Source of the DNA: Brucella cytisi
GTDB lineage: Bacteria; Pseudomonadota; Alphaproteobacteria; Rhizobiales; Rhizobiaceae
DNA length: 64,000 bases
Direction of reading: 5' to 3'
Assembly (NCBI GenBank): GCA_012103075.1
Contig: JAAVLQ010000002.1
Span: 823,001 to 887,000 of the forward strand
In this document: piece by piece, positions 63,404 through 64,000 of the stretch
Numbering within the stretch: the first letter of the stretch is position 1
Layout: each line of letters opens with the position of its first letter
Program-made: the position numbers and the translations under genes
The notes under the pieces: model-generated
What the model was told of the DNA's origin: nothing
The model's input: the letters and a program-made list of their open reading frames with translations, nothing else
Databases searched by the model: none

Positions 63404-63610
63404 GATTTCCCCGAATGGCAGTCATCTTTCCAAATAACGGCTAATCGTCAGGAATGCGTTAAAGGCTTGAAAGAAACGATCTTTCCCCGCAACTCATGCG
63501 AGACTCGGAATTGGCTCTAGTAATTATTTTATGTCTTTGATTTTACTTTGTATTCACAGAAAACGAAAAACGGAATTCGGTTGTTGCTTCAAACAGGCGA
63601 GAGATAGAAA

Positions 63611-63636
63611 CGCCACCGGAAATTGCTCCGGTGGCG
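63611..63636 (-). terminator. Probable terminator of the edge gene
   Basis: Perfect 10-bp stem CGCCACCGGA / TCCGGTGGCG with a 6-nt loop, just after the minus-strand stop at 63642. It is followed on that strand by TTTCTATCTC. Confidence 0.7.
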
Positions 63637-63641
63637 AGGTG

Positions 63642-64000
63642 TCATGCTGCAACTATGCCGTCACGGCGGGCAGGCAGTTCGAAGAGGCGGGCACCATTGT
63701 CGGTTCCTTTTTCTTGGTAACCAATGATCTTGAACCATTTTACGATGTCGGATCGGTCGAGCCAGCTTCGTGAATGGATTGGCAGATCACCTGCCAAAGC
63801 CTGAATCTGCCGGATATGCTGCTTGCAGAAACGCACGGTATTTCGGTTGAAAAACTCTTCTTTCGCCGCAAAAGCGTATCGGTGGCACCGTCGCCCTCAT
63901 GCCGGGCGATGATAGCAACCACCTTGCCGTCCTGCAGCAAAGCATGTGCACGGCCTTCCCGCAGGTTCATCATCAGGTTGTCATAGGCGGCTTTGGTATC
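63642..64000 (-). CDS. Unknown protein, partial, one frameshift
   Basis: The 5' end lies beyond the window. Readable parts are NLMMNLREGRAHALLQDGKVVAIIARHEGDGATDTLLRRK and, after a shift near 63855 (A/T run), HIRQIQALAGDLPIHSRSWLDRS with KWFKIIGYQEKGTDNGARLFELPARRDG. I do not recognise the family. It is soluble, with a mixed charge pattern. Confidence 0.6.

Overview
The window looks chromosomal and comes from an alphaproteobacterium of the Brucella/Ochrobactrum group (Brucellaceae). The evidence is a LOV-domain HWE histidine kinase of the Brucella type, a BA14K-family protein, IalB, the LpiA/AcvB lipid pair, phosphatidylcholine synthase, and a bhu/hmu haem-uptake locus next to rirA. Proteins compared from memory (for example LOV-HK) look clearly diverged from classical Brucella, so an Ochrobactrum-type relative is more likely than B. 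melitensis/abortus. This is inference; no search was run.

Layout. 1-7.8 kb: pyrC/pyrB (-), aidB (+), ruvX (-), a UPF0173 hydrolase, gatC, an acetyltransferase, gatA, a second acetyltransferase and an FlbD-like small protein. 8-12.2 kb: parE (-), a drug/metabolite transporter (+), lipB (-). 12.3-16.6 kb: a sensory cluster with a globin-coupled diguanylate cyclase, an Arg-rich secreted protein, LOV-HK and a BA14K protein. 16.8-26 kb: an SPFH protein, a membrane alpha/beta-hydrolase, tRNA-Lys, a DUF2946/PepSY pair, and the acvB-lpiA operon for lysyl-phosphatidylglycerol turnover. 26-41.8 kb: ccdA-like, glmU, glmS, recG, sdhE, mfd, a FrnE/DsbA-like protein, a YejA-like binding protein, ialB, hspQ, a ubiH-like monooxygenase. 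42-49 kb: pcs-qor and a complete BMP-type nucleoside ABC importer, then a GNAT protein and rimO.

50.8-59.6 kb is the most coherent system: a haem and iron island. On the minus strand it runs outer-membrane haem receptor bhuA, haem oxygenase bhuQ, bacterioferritin-associated ferredoxin and bacterioferritin. On the plus strand it runs hmuP, hmuS and the haem ABC importer bhuT-bhuU-bhuV. It ends with the iron regulator rirA (-). Uptake, haem opening, iron release/storage and regulation are thus contiguous. ICE-like (Irr) palindromes lie in the bfd upstream region and upstream of rirA, and TGA-N9-TCA (RirA IRO-like) matches lie in the bhuA/hmuP divergent region and upstream of rirA.

59.9-64 kb: a YbaK-family protein, DUF2171, tRNA-Ser(TGA), a truncated alpha/beta-hydrolase remnant attached to a very AT-rich patch, crcB, a cupin, and a partial unknown gene at the edge.

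Quality warning. More than thirty genes, including the normally essential or core parE, gatA, glmU, glmS, pyrB, mfd and recG, carry one or more single-base frameshifts. Many fall in homopolymer runs, where adding or removing one base restores the conserved protein. This is almost certainly sequencing error rather than gene decay. Such genes are annotated as single CDSs across the break, with shift positions given where they could be placed. I did not find a convincingly new system; the best leads are the regulation of the iron island and the AT-rich junction near tRNA-Ser.
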